Part shown: one piece after another, positions 1-5,043 of the stretch
Position numbering within the stretch: position 1 is the stretch's first letter
Layout of the letters: every line of letters starts with the position of its first letter
From: Methylococcaceae bacterium NSP1-2
GTDB taxonomy: Bacteria; Pseudomonadota; Gammaproteobacteria; Methylococcales; Methylomonadaceae
Assembly (NCBI GenBank): GCA_002256685.1
Contig: NQJH01000020.1
Coordinates: 1-10,967, forward strand
Length of the DNA: 10,967 nt
Direction: 5' to 3'
The notes under the pieces: model-generated
Told to the model about the DNA's origin: nothing
What the model saw: the letters and a program-made list of their open reading frames with translations, nothing else
The model's database searches: none
Program-made: the position numbers and the translations under genes

Positions 1-1
1 A

Positions 2-202
2 GTCAACGAAAGCTACACTACCCAAACTTGTTCGTGCTGTGGCTTGATTAGCCAAAGTAGTCCGAAAGGTAGAGCAGGTTTGCGAATAAGAGAATGGACG
101 TGTGCTGAGTGTGGCACGACGCATGATAGAGATATTAATGCCGCCAAGAATATTCTCGCGCTTGGGCATAAGCGTCTAGCAATAGGAATCCCCCTGCTTT
201 AG
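2..202 (+). pseudogene. tnpB: TnpB C-terminal end of an IS200/IS605-family element (cut by window edge)
   Basis: The 66 residues visible are the C-terminus of TnpB, the RNA-guided nuclease of IS200/IS605 elements and ancestor of Cas12. The zinc finger is complete (CSCC at residues 10-13 of the fragment, CAEC at 34-37). It is followed by HDRDINAAKNI, the RuvC-III motif with its catalytic Asp. The reading frame is open from the window edge to a TAG at 200-202. That stop lies inside the right-end hairpin of the element, as is usual for this family. Only the 3' end is in view, so I cannot say whether the gene upstream is intact; I list it as pseudogene/partial for that reason. Family assignment is firm. 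Confidence 0.88.
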
Positions 203-209
203 CTGGGGG
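190..209 (+). repeat. Right-end hairpin of the IS200/IS605 element (omegaRNA 3' scaffold)
   Basis: The stem pairs CCCCC (190-194) with GGGGG (205-209). After a T/T mismatch GC (196-197) pairs with GC (202-203), leaving a TTTA loop. Imperfect hairpins like this are recognised by TnpA and form the end of the TnpB guide RNA in this family. It overlaps the tnpB stop codon. Confidence 0.7.
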
Positions 210-245
210 AGGATGTCAAACAACTAGCCTGATATACTGAATAGC

Positions 246-310
246 AAGTAGCCTCTATACGAATGTTAATGAACCTCACTATTTCATTAACATTCGTATA
301 GAGGCTACTT
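246..310. repeat. 28-bp perfect inverted repeat with 9-nt spacer
   Basis: The arms are 246-273 and 283-310, fully complementary, with a 9-nt loop (274-282, CCTCACTAT). With one mismatch (245/311) the pairing continues three more bases (242-244 with 312-314). It lies 26 bp after the IS605-type right end and 14 bp beyond the stop codon of the ComEA-like gene. Neither side has a T-tract, so it is not a standard intrinsic terminator, although a stem this long could still act as an RNA barrier. It may instead be a REP/MITE-like palindromic unit. Confidence 0.9.
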
Positions 311-324
311 ACTAGCTTATACAG

Positions 325-678
325 CTACTTCTTTTTTTCAACTGGTTTGGTGACTGTCTCAGAAACAGGTGCCTGTGGTGTCTGTTTAGATGAATCGGAT
401 GGAGCAGGAGCAGGAGCCGGAGTTGATGTGTCGTTAAGTAGGATATCGGTTTTATTTTTTTCGATAGTTTTAGTGCCGATGCCAGAGACCTGAGAAAGGT
501 CATCGATGGATTTAAAATTGCCGTTTTTGGTGCGGTAGTCAATAATGGCTTGTGCTTTTTTTAGACCTATGCCGCTTAAAGAGTCAGCGATAGTTTTAGC
601 ATCAGCAGTGTTGATATTGACTGGAGCTGCAAATGCATTAACTGAGCAGAGTGCTAACAAAATCAGTAATTTTTTCAT
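325..678 (-). CDS. Exported ComEA-like helix-hairpin-helix protein
   Basis: This 117-residue protein starts with a classic signal peptide (MKKLLILLALCSVNAFA, cleavage near residue 17-18). A ComEA-type domain follows: VNINTAD at about 20-26, then two helix-hairpin-helix turns, SGIG at 35-38 and SGIG at 65-68. Residues 84-117 are a low-complexity Pro/Ala/Ser tail ending in KKK. ComEA proteins bind double-stranded DNA without sequence preference in the periplasm and act as a ratchet in DNA uptake. Short single-domain versions like this are common in Gammaproteobacteria. No competence genes are adjacent; it sits alone between insertion-sequence remnants. The start is the only good Met at the signal peptide, though no clear Shine-Dalgarno precedes it. 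A role in uptake is inferred from the family. Confidence 0.85.
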   Translation of the reverse strand: MKKLLILLALCSVNAFAAPVNINTADAKTIADSLSGIGLKKAQAIIDYRTKNGNFKSIDDLSQVSGIGTKTIEKNKTDILLNDTSTPAPAPAPSDSSKQTPQAPVSETVTKPVEKKK

Positions 679-717
679 TATAGTATTGAGTTTTTGAAAA
701 GAATGAAGGAACCGATA

Positions 718-746
718 GTGTTAAGCAACCCTCTAGTTTTTGTCAA
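718..746 (-). promoter_or_regulatory. Candidate sigma70 promoter of the ComEA-like gene
   Basis: On the minus strand a perfect TTGACA (741-746) is followed after 17 bases by TAACAC (718-723), a weak -10. Initiation would fall near 711, giving a leader of about 33 nt. The spacing and the -35 are good; the -10 matches only about half the consensus. Confidence 0.45.
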
Positions 747-876
747 GTTAATTTAACGATATACGCAGCGGTGTTCGCTTTTAAATTTGGACTAAGAAGT
801 TAAATTGAAGAGGAGGGAATCAATGCAATGATTTAAAAATACCGACAGTATGGGCAAGCAATTTACAACTAAACAA

Positions 877-947
877 CCACCAGCTAAAAGTTGGTGGGTT
901 TGAGTTACGGACTGGAAGTCCGGATACGCGTCGGCTAAACGACGCGT
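877..947 (-). repeat. Three stem-loops at the IS200-type right end
   Basis: The stems are 877-885/889-897, 908-913/917-922 and 926-933/940-947. All follow the tnpA stop on the minus strand within 75 bp. The outermost is the likely TnpA recognition hairpin; the inner two could be structured RNA at the transcript 3' end. Confidence 0.7.
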
Positions 948-948
948 C

Positions 949-1179
949 TTATGGCGGCTCCATCTTGAATTCATCATTCGGATTTAGCTCAAAATGAGGT
1001 TCCAAATATTGCTTAATCATCTCTTCGGTCATCTGCCCAACTGTGGCACAGAACTATCCCCGTGCCCAAAAATGCCGACCCCAATATTTCTTCTTCAGAG
1101 GCGGGAATTCCTCAAACAACCGACTAGCTGTATTGCCTTTGATTCGCCTCATAATCTCACTCGGTGCCATATTGGGCGG
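949..1179 (-). pseudogene. tnpA: IS200/IS605 TnpA (Y1 HUH transposase), C-terminal fragment with nonsense codon
   Basis: The minus-strand frame reads PPNMAPSEIMRRIKG, then FEEFPPLKKKYWGRHFWARG, a stop, FCATVGQMTEEM, IKQYLEPHFE and a natural TAA at 949-951. These blocks are typical of the C-terminal half of Y1 transposases (for example WGRHFWARGYF, and TDEMI-like followed by the helix with the catalytic Tyr, here in IKQY). The in-frame TAG (1054-1056) stands where family members have Tyr in ARGYF. The N-terminal half, including the HUH histidines, is missing because the frame runs into unrelated IS1 sequence at about 1180. The gene is therefore dead by truncation and by a nonsense codon, but has no frameshift. 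Confidence 0.85.
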
Positions 1180-1402
1180 CTTATCAAAAAGTATTTCCTA
1201 AAGAAACTCATCGTAGTGTCGGTAAAGAGTCTGGGCAAACCAATCATGTCGAACGATGGAACAACACATTTTGCCAATGGCTATCTCGCTATACCCGTAA
1301 AACGTTGTCTTTTTCAATGTCCGATGAATACCATGCTTGGGTCACTCACCTTTTTATCCGAAAATATAACTTAACCCTATCACTTTGATTTTTACCATTA
1401 CC
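1180..1402 (+). mobile_element. 3' remnant of an IS1-family element
   Basis: It contains the transposase C-terminus, followed 14 bp later by CCATTACC (1395-1402). Its complement GGTAATGG resembles the GGTRATG start of IS1-family terminal inverted repeats, so the right end is placed at about 1402. The left part is missing at the 1179/1180 junction. The end coordinate is inferred. Confidence 0.6.
1182..1388 (+). pseudogene. IS1-family transposase, C-terminal fragment
   Basis: The plus-strand frame gives YQKVFPKETHRSVGKESGQ, then TNHVERWNNTF, SRYTRKTLSFS and a C-terminus ending FIRKYNLTLSL before TGA (1386-1388). The core HRxVGKExGxTxHxERxNxTxRQ...RKTLSFS is the hallmark of the C-terminal part of the IS1-family DDE catalytic domain. 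Only about the last 68 residues remain. The N-terminal zinc-finger/HTH part and the first two catalytic acidic residues are absent. One position in the usual LRQR block is altered (here FCQW), consistent with decay. Upstream of about 1180 the sequence belongs to the opposing IS200 TnpA, so an ATG at 1164 is a chance start inside that fragment. Confidence 0.82.
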
Positions 1403-1584
1403 AAATATTGCTCAGTTTATGCAATTTGTTTTTAGTTTCTCGGCAGGGATCAGTTATTTCTGCAAAATACGAGCGTGGATCTGCTAACTTCATGATGGAA
1501 GCTCTCAAAAATCTTACTTTATAAATATATCTTGTCAATAGTGCGACTGCCCTGAATAAACTCTCAAGCTGGTATATTTTTGAC

Positions 1585-1612
1585 TTGACAAGGTTAATTG
1601 AACTGGTAAACT
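1585..1612 (+). promoter_or_regulatory. Sigma70 promoter of pmoCAB with extended -10
   Basis: A perfect TTGACA (1585-1590) is followed after 16 bp by TAAACT (1607-1612), which is preceded by TGG (1604-1606) as an extended -10. Initiation would be near 1619, about 120 nt before pmoC. Sigma70-type promoters upstream of pmoC are known in other methanotrophs. This site is a prediction from sequence. Confidence 0.7.
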
Positions 1613-1694
1613 GAGTCTGCACTAAATAGATTTGGTGCCACCCCGTTGTAGATTATTTGAAGCGGGATGCGGAGAAGGAGTTATAACTATAGAG

Positions 1695-1715
1695 TTCTAG
1701 TCCAGTGGATTAGAA
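1695..1715 (+). promoter_or_regulatory. Stem-loop in the pmoC 5' leader
   Basis: TTCTAGTCC (1695-1703) pairs with GGATTAGAA (1707-1715) through nine base pairs, one of them G-U, with an AGT loop. It ends 14 nt before the AGGAGA ribosome binding site (1730-1735). It may stabilise the 5' end of the transcript or affect translation; this is inference. Confidence 0.55.
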
Positions 1716-1740
1716 ATTTGTTAATTTTTAGGAGATAGAA

Positions 1741-2493
1741 ATGGCAGCTACAACTGAATCAGTTAAAACTGATGCTGCGGAAGCACCGCTGTTAAATAAA
1801 AGAAATATGATTCTAGGCTCTTTAGTCTATATCGTGTTTTACGCTTGGGTTCGTTGGTATGAAGGTGTCTATGGCTGGTCAGCTGGTTTAGATTCATTTG
1901 CACCAGAATTCGAAACATATTGGATGAACTTCCTTTATATCGAGTTCGTATTAGAAGTAGTTACTGCAGGTATTTTGTGGGGCTATCTTTGGAAATCTCG
2001 TGACCGTAAAGTCATGTCAATCACTCCAAGAGAAGAGTTGAGAAGACATATGACACATTGGACATGGTTAGTAATGTATGGTTGGGCTATTTATTATGGT
2101 GCAAGCTACTTTACTGAACAAGATGGTACATGGCATCAAACTATTGTTCGTGATACTGACTTTACACCAAGTCACATCATTGAATTCTATTTAAGCTATC
2201 CAATCTACATCATCACTGGTGGTGCATGTTTCTTGTATGCGAAAACAAGATTGCCTACCTATCAACAAGGTTTATCCTTGCAGTATATGGTTGCAGTTGT
2301 TGGTCCTTTCATGATTCTGCCAAATGTTGGTTTGAATGAATGGGGTCACACTTTCTGGTTTATGGAAGAATTGTTTGTTGCTCCTTTACACTACGGCTTC
2401 GTATTCTTCGGATGGGCTGCTTTGGGTGTATTAGGTGTTGTAAACATAGAAGTTCAAGCAATTGCTAAACTTCTGAAAAAAGACTTAGCTTAA
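1741..2493 (+). CDS. pmoC: Particulate methane monooxygenase subunit C (PmoC)
   Basis: PmoC is a membrane subunit of the copper enzyme that oxidises methane to methanol in the intracytoplasmic membranes. At 250 residues it is slightly shorter than the 260 of Methylococcus capsulatus; the difference is in the N-terminal region. Metal ligands are all present with a constant 28-residue offset. Asp128, His132 and His145 correspond to Asp156, His160 and His173 (the CuC site). Asn199, His203 and His217 correspond to Asn227, His231 and His245 (the CuD site). The segment from residue 136 (VRDTDFTPSHIIEFY) through GLNEWGHTFWFMEELF is nearly invariant in the family. Several membrane segments are evident (about 24-40, 65-84, 106-122, 146-166, 181-195, 214-235). 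The ATG has AGGAGA five bases upstream. It is first gene of pmoCAB. Confidence 0.97.
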   Translation: MAATTESVKTDAAEAPLLNKRNMILGSLVYIVFYAWVRWYEGVYGWSAGLDSFAPEFETYWMNFLYIEFVLEVVTAGILWGYLWKSRDRKVMSITPREELRRHMTHWTWLVMYGWAIYYGASYFTEQDGTWHQTIVRDTDFTPSHIIEFYLSYPIYIITGGACFLYAKTRLPTYQQGLSLQYMVAVVGPFMILPNVGLNEWGHTFWFMEELFVAPLHYGFVFFGWAALGVLGVVNIEVQAIAKLLKKDLA

Positions 2494-2514
2494 TACTGAG
2501 TCTTGGTTGTAATA

Positions 2515-2571
2515 ACTATCTCCTCGCTGTTTCGTCATTTTTCACGATGAAACAGCAAAATGGAAGATAGT
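2515..2571 (+). promoter_or_regulatory. Two-tier stem-loop in the pmoC-pmoA gap
   Basis: The outer stem pairs ACTATCT (2515-2521) with AGATAGT (2565-2571). The inner stem pairs GCTGTTTCGTC (2526-2536) with GATGAAACAGC (2546-2556), 11 bp with one G-U and a 9-nt loop. No T-run follows, so it is unlikely to terminate transcription. It more likely protects or sets a processing point between pmoC and pmoA mRNA, which is inference. Confidence 0.7.
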
Positions 2572-2611
2572 CATTAATAAAAATAATTTAAATCCTTTAG
2601 GAGGTAAGCTA

Positions 2612-3355
2612 ATGAGCGCATCTCAATCAGCTGTACGTTCACGCGCTGAAGCAGTTAAAGTTTCTCGCACGTTCGATTGGCTAATTTTGTTTACATTGTT
2701 CTTCGTTGTACTTGGTGGTTATCATATCCATTATATGTTAACTGGTGGTGACTGGGATTTTTGGACTGACTGGAAAGACAGACGCTTATGGGTAACCGTA
2801 GCTCCAATCGTTTCAATTACTTTCCCAGCTGCGGTTCAAGCAGTTTTATGGTGGCGTTACCGTTTGCCTTTCGGCGCGGTAGTTTGTATTTTAGGTCTGC
2901 TTTTAGGTGAGTGGATTAACAGATACTTGAACTTTTGGGGATGGACATATTTCCCAGTAAATTTCTGCTTCCCATCAAACTTAATGCCAGGTGCTATCGT
3001 TCTTGACGTTATTTTGATGTTGTCTGGCAGCATGACATTAACAGCAGTAATTGGTGGTTTGGCATGGGGCTTATTGTTCTATCCAGGTAACTGGCCAATT
3101 ATAGCTCCATTACATGTTCCTGTTGAATACAACGGCATGATGATGACGTTAGCTGATTTACAAGGTTATCACTACATCAGAACTGGTACACCTGAGTACA
3201 TCAGAATGGTTGAAAAAGGTACACTGAGAACTTTCGGTAAAGACGTTGCTCCAGTATCAGCGTTCTTCTCTGGTTTCGTGAGTATCTTAATTTACTTCTT
3301 GTGGCATTTCTTTGGTAAATGGTTCGGAAGCACCGCTTTCGTTGAAGCTGCATAA
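2612..3355 (+). CDS. pmoA: Particulate methane monooxygenase subunit A (PmoA)
   Basis: PmoA is the membrane subunit widely used as a marker for methanotrophs. It is 247 residues long, the family norm. GGDWDFW (residues 45-51) is the site of the universal A189 forward primer. Glu195 in RTGTPEYIRMVEKG occupies the position of Glu195 in Methylococcus capsulatus, found near the metal site contributed by PmoC. VEYNGMMMTLADLQGYHYIR (171-190) resembles type Ia gammaproteobacterial PmoA rather than type II, amoA or pxmA. Hydrophobic segments are at about 22-42, 61-80, 86-105, 126-155 and 213-234. A near-perfect ribosome binding site, AGGAGGT (2599-2605), sits six bases before the ATG. The 118-bp gap from pmoC holds a stem-loop and no promoter I can see, consistent with one transcript. 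Confidence 0.98.
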   Translation: MSASQSAVRSRAEAVKVSRTFDWLILFTLFFVVLGGYHIHYMLTGGDWDFWTDWKDRRLWVTVAPIVSITFPAAVQAVLWWRYRLPFGAVVCILGLLLGEWINRYLNFWGWTYFPVNFCFPSNLMPGAIVLDVILMLSGSMTLTAVIGGLAWGLLFYPGNWPIIAPLHVPVEYNGMMMTLADLQGYHYIRTGTPEYIRMVEKGTLRTFGKDVAPVSAFFSGFVSILIYFLWHFFGKWFGSTAFVEAA

Positions 3356-3377
3356 AGAATTGTTTGAGAAAAAAAGA

Positions 3378-3399
3378 CTAGCAGTATTTATATTGCTAG
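3378..3399 (+). promoter_or_regulatory. Stem-loop in the pmoA-pmoB gap
   Basis: CTAGCA (3378-3383) pairs with TGCTAG (3394-3399), and the pairing continues inwards (G-U, U-A, A-U) to nine base pairs with a short AU-rich loop. No T-tract follows. A role in mRNA stability or processing is possible. Confidence 0.5.
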
Positions 3400-3419
3400 A
3401 TACTCTGAAAACTATAGAT

Positions 3420-3437
3420 TCTCTATTATAGAGGAGG
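3420..3437 (+). promoter_or_regulatory. pmoB ribosome binding site overlapped by a small hairpin
   Basis: GAGGAGG (3431-3437) is a strong Shine-Dalgarno four bases before the pmoB ATG. CTCTA (3421-3425) pairs perfectly with TAGAG (3429-3433), closing a TTA loop and covering the first half of the Shine-Dalgarno. The five-pair stem is weak (six with a U-G pair at 3420/3434), so any masking would be mild. Confidence 0.45.
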
Positions 3438-3441
3438 ATAT

Positions 3442-4686
3442 ATGAAATTAATAAAAGACAAGGTTGCTAAATTATCCTTTGTCGCACTGCTGATAACTGT
3501 TACAGCAGCGATGTTTTACGCACCAACTGCATCTGCTCATGGTGAAAAATCGCAAGCCGCTTTCATGCGTATGCGTACTATTCATTGGTTTGACCTAAAT
3601 TGGTCAAAAGAAGAAGTGCCAGTTAATGACACAATGACAATTTCAGGTAAATTCTATGTATTTAATGGATGGCCTGAAACTGTAGATAAACCAGAAATCT
3701 CTTTTTTGAACATTGGTGTTCCAGGTCCTGTTTTTATTCGTGCAGGATCATGGATTGGTGGTCAATTAGTTCCACGTTCAGTTTCATTGGAACTAGGCGA
3801 AACTTATGAGTTTAAAGTATTGTTGAAAGCACGTCGTCCAGGCGACTGGCATGTTCACACTATGATGAACGTAAAAGGTGGTGGTCCAATCATTGGTCCA
3901 GGTAAATGGGTAACTATTACTGGTTCTATGAGTTCATTCGTTAACCCAATTACTACGTTAACAGGCGAAACTATCAACCTAGAAACTTATAATTTGGAAA
4001 ACACTTACTTCTGGCATGGCTTATGGTATGCTATTGGTGTGGCTTGGTTGTTCTACTGGGCTCGTAAACCAATATTCGTTCCTCGCTTGATTGCTGTTGA
4101 AGCTGGTAAAGGTGATTCTCTAATCACTGCTACTGACAAAAAAGTGGCATTGGGTTTTGCTGTAGGTACATTGGTTCTTGTTGCTGCTTCTATGGCTTCA
4201 ACTAACGAAAAATACCCTATCACAACTCCTTTGCAAGCTGGTTTGTTGCGTGGAATGAAAGCAATCGAAATGCCTGCTAGAACTATTAGCGTTAAGGTTG
4301 ACGATGCTACATACCGTGTACCAGGTCGTGCTATGCAAATGACACTGACTATCACTAATAATGGTGATTCAGCAGTTCGTTTAGGCGAATTCAACACAGC
4401 TGGCGTACGTTTTATGGATCCAGCAGTTTCACAAGATGAAACTGGTTACCCAGATGACTTGTTGGCTGAAGAAGGTTTGACTGTTAGCGATAACAGCGCA
4501 CTGGCTCCAGGTCAATCAAGAACAGTTCAAGTAACTGCATCTGATGCTGCATGGGAAGTTTACCGTTTAGCTGATTTGATCTACGATCCAGATAGCCGTT
4601 TTGCTGGTTTGTTGTTCTTCTATGATGAAGCTGGTAACCGTCAAATGATTACAATTGACGCTCCATTAATCCCATCTTTCATTTAA
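3442..4686 (+). CDS. pmoB: Particulate methane monooxygenase subunit B (PmoB)
   Basis: PmoB is the largely periplasmic subunit carrying the CuB copper site. Its 414 residues equal the Methylococcus capsulatus protein, so numbering coincides. A signal peptide (1-32) ends at SA, leaving His33 as mature N-terminus. His33, His137 and His139 (DWHVHT) complete the CuB site. His48 is present, but position 72, the second His of the bis-His copper site in M. capsulatus, is Tyr (FYVFNGW, codon 3655-3657). Layout: N-terminal cupredoxin about 33-172, membrane helices about 187-207 and 234-252, C-terminal cupredoxin about 265-414. Start is fixed by GAGGAGG and the signal peptide. It is last gene of the operon, with a terminator 44 bp downstream. 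Codon use across pmoCAB is strongly biased (GGT, GTA/GTT, CCA), as expected for very high expression. Confidence 0.97.
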   Translation: MKLIKDKVAKLSFVALLITVTAAMFYAPTASAHGEKSQAAFMRMRTIHWFDLNWSKEEVPVNDTMTISGKFYVFNGWPETVDKPEISFLNIGVPGPVFIRAGSWIGGQLVPRSVSLELGETYEFKVLLKARRPGDWHVHTMMNVKGGGPIIGPGKWVTITGSMSSFVNPITTLTGETINLETYNLENTYFWHGLWYAIGVAWLFYWARKPIFVPRLIAVEAGKGDSLITATDKKVALGFAVGTLVLVAASMASTNEKYPITTPLQAGLLRGMKAIEMPARTISVKVDDATYRVPGRAMQMTLTITNNGDSAVRLGEFNTAGVRFMDPAVSQDETGYPDDLLAEEGLTVSDNSALAPGQSRTVQVTASDAAWEVYRLADLIYDPDSRFAGLLFFYDEAGNRQMITIDAPLIPSFI

Positions 4687-4730
4687 TGAATGCTTAGCTG
4701 ATAGCTACGGTTATCAGTTAAGGGATTTTA

Positions 4731-4766
4731 AAGCTCCCGTTATGTAAATAACGGGAGCTTTTTTTT
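4731..4766 (+). terminator. Intrinsic terminator of pmoCAB
   Basis: A perfect 13-bp stem (4731-4743 with 4748-4760, core AGCTCCCGTTAT) closes a GTAA tetraloop and runs into eight T residues (4759-4766). It lies 44 bp after the pmoB stop. A weaker stem (4695-4703 with 4712-4720) precedes it. Confidence 0.93.
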
Positions 4767-5043
4767 GTAAAATAGCTTCACTTAGTACCAAGTATTGCGT
4801 TTATGACTTGAATCTACCAGTTGTATCCGATACCACACTATAGATGCTTACATCAAAATTAAAGTGGGTTAGTTTAAATTTTCAAAATAGCCTACTTCCT
4901 AGCATAAATGCTGGGCAACCAATCTATATTTTTATCTCAATGGCACGCAGTTGTTGCAGACTAGAATGTAATAAGGTGGCACACGACCTTGAATTGATTT
5001 TTATCTTCCGTTGAGTAGTGACCACGCGCAGCTAAGGATTAAT
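4767..5043. other. Intergenic region between the pmo terminator and rsmE
   Basis: I see no gene here. A short stem (CCTAGCA 4898-4904 with TGCTGGG 4909-4915, TAAA loop, one wobble pair) has no T-run. Several TTGxxx hexamers occur, but none has a well-spaced -10, so I do not call the rsmE promoter. AAGGA at 5034-5038 is the rsmE ribosome binding site. Confidence 0.5.

Larger units (their letters stand above)
1..219 (+). mobile_element. 3' part of an IS200/IS605-family element, right end at about 219
   Basis: The tnpB 3' end runs directly into a typical right end. The hairpin at 190-209 is CCCCC-T-GC, a TTTA loop, then GC-T-GGGGG with a T/T mismatch. It is followed by GGAGGATG and a TCAA (216-219), the kind of tetranucleotide these elements use as right cleavage site. 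In active TnpB systems the same 3' region is the scaffold of the omegaRNA, and the guide would be the flanking bases from 220 on. The left end and any tnpA lie outside the window. The exact end coordinate is inferred from family resemblance. Confidence 0.75.
858..1179 (-). mobile_element. Remnant of an IS200-type element (tnpA 3' part plus right end)
   Basis: Read on the minus strand, the TnpA C-terminus is followed by three hairpins: 926-947 (8-bp perfect stem, ACGCGTCG with CGACGCGT), 908-922 (CGGACT/AGTCCG, GGA loop) and 877-897 (CCACCAGCT paired with AGTTGGTGG, AAA loop). A strong hairpin near the end is the usual right end of IS200/IS605 elements. The 5' half, with the HUH motif and left end, is gone: homology stops at about 1179, where an IS1-family fragment begins. 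The outer boundary near 858-876 is approximate. Confidence 0.7.
1403..1740 (+). promoter_or_regulatory. pmoCAB upstream region and leader
   Basis: This 338-bp gap between the IS1 remnant and pmoC holds no gene. It carries one good sigma70 promoter (1585-1612), an AT-rich stretch (about 1505-1535) that could help RNA polymerase binding, and a leader of roughly 120 nt containing a 9-bp hairpin (1695-1715) and the pmoC ribosome binding site. A second, poorer -35-like TTGTCA (1532-1537) has no well-placed -10. Confidence 0.65.

Noticed and set aside
246..310. A CRISPR repeat or an intrinsic terminator
   Set aside because: There is only one inverted pair with no direct-repeat array, and neither flank has a T-run.
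792..977. 61-residue open frame on the minus strand
   Set aside because: It reads through the hairpins of the IS200-type right end in a frame different from tnpA; there is no protein-like composition and no ribosome binding site.
994..1374. 126-residue open frame on the plus strand
   Set aside because: It crosses the antisense of tnpA and then the wrong frame of the IS1 fragment. The meaningful frames are tnpA on the minus strand and the IS1 transposase in the 1182-1388 frame.
1398..1622. 74-residue open frame on the minus strand, upstream of pmoC
   Set aside because: It overlaps the pmo promoter, has no recognisable family and no ribosome binding site.
4053..4397. 114-residue open frame antisense to pmoB
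   Set aside because: This is a shadow of the strongly codon-biased pmoB gene.
5011..5043. TTG start for RsmE at 5011
   Set aside because: It would add residues before the conserved MRVSRxY start, while ATG 5044 has its own AAGGA site.
4687..5043. A pmoD or other copper-handling gene after pmoB
   Set aside because: A strong terminator follows pmoB by 44 bp and no protein-like frame exists before rsmE.
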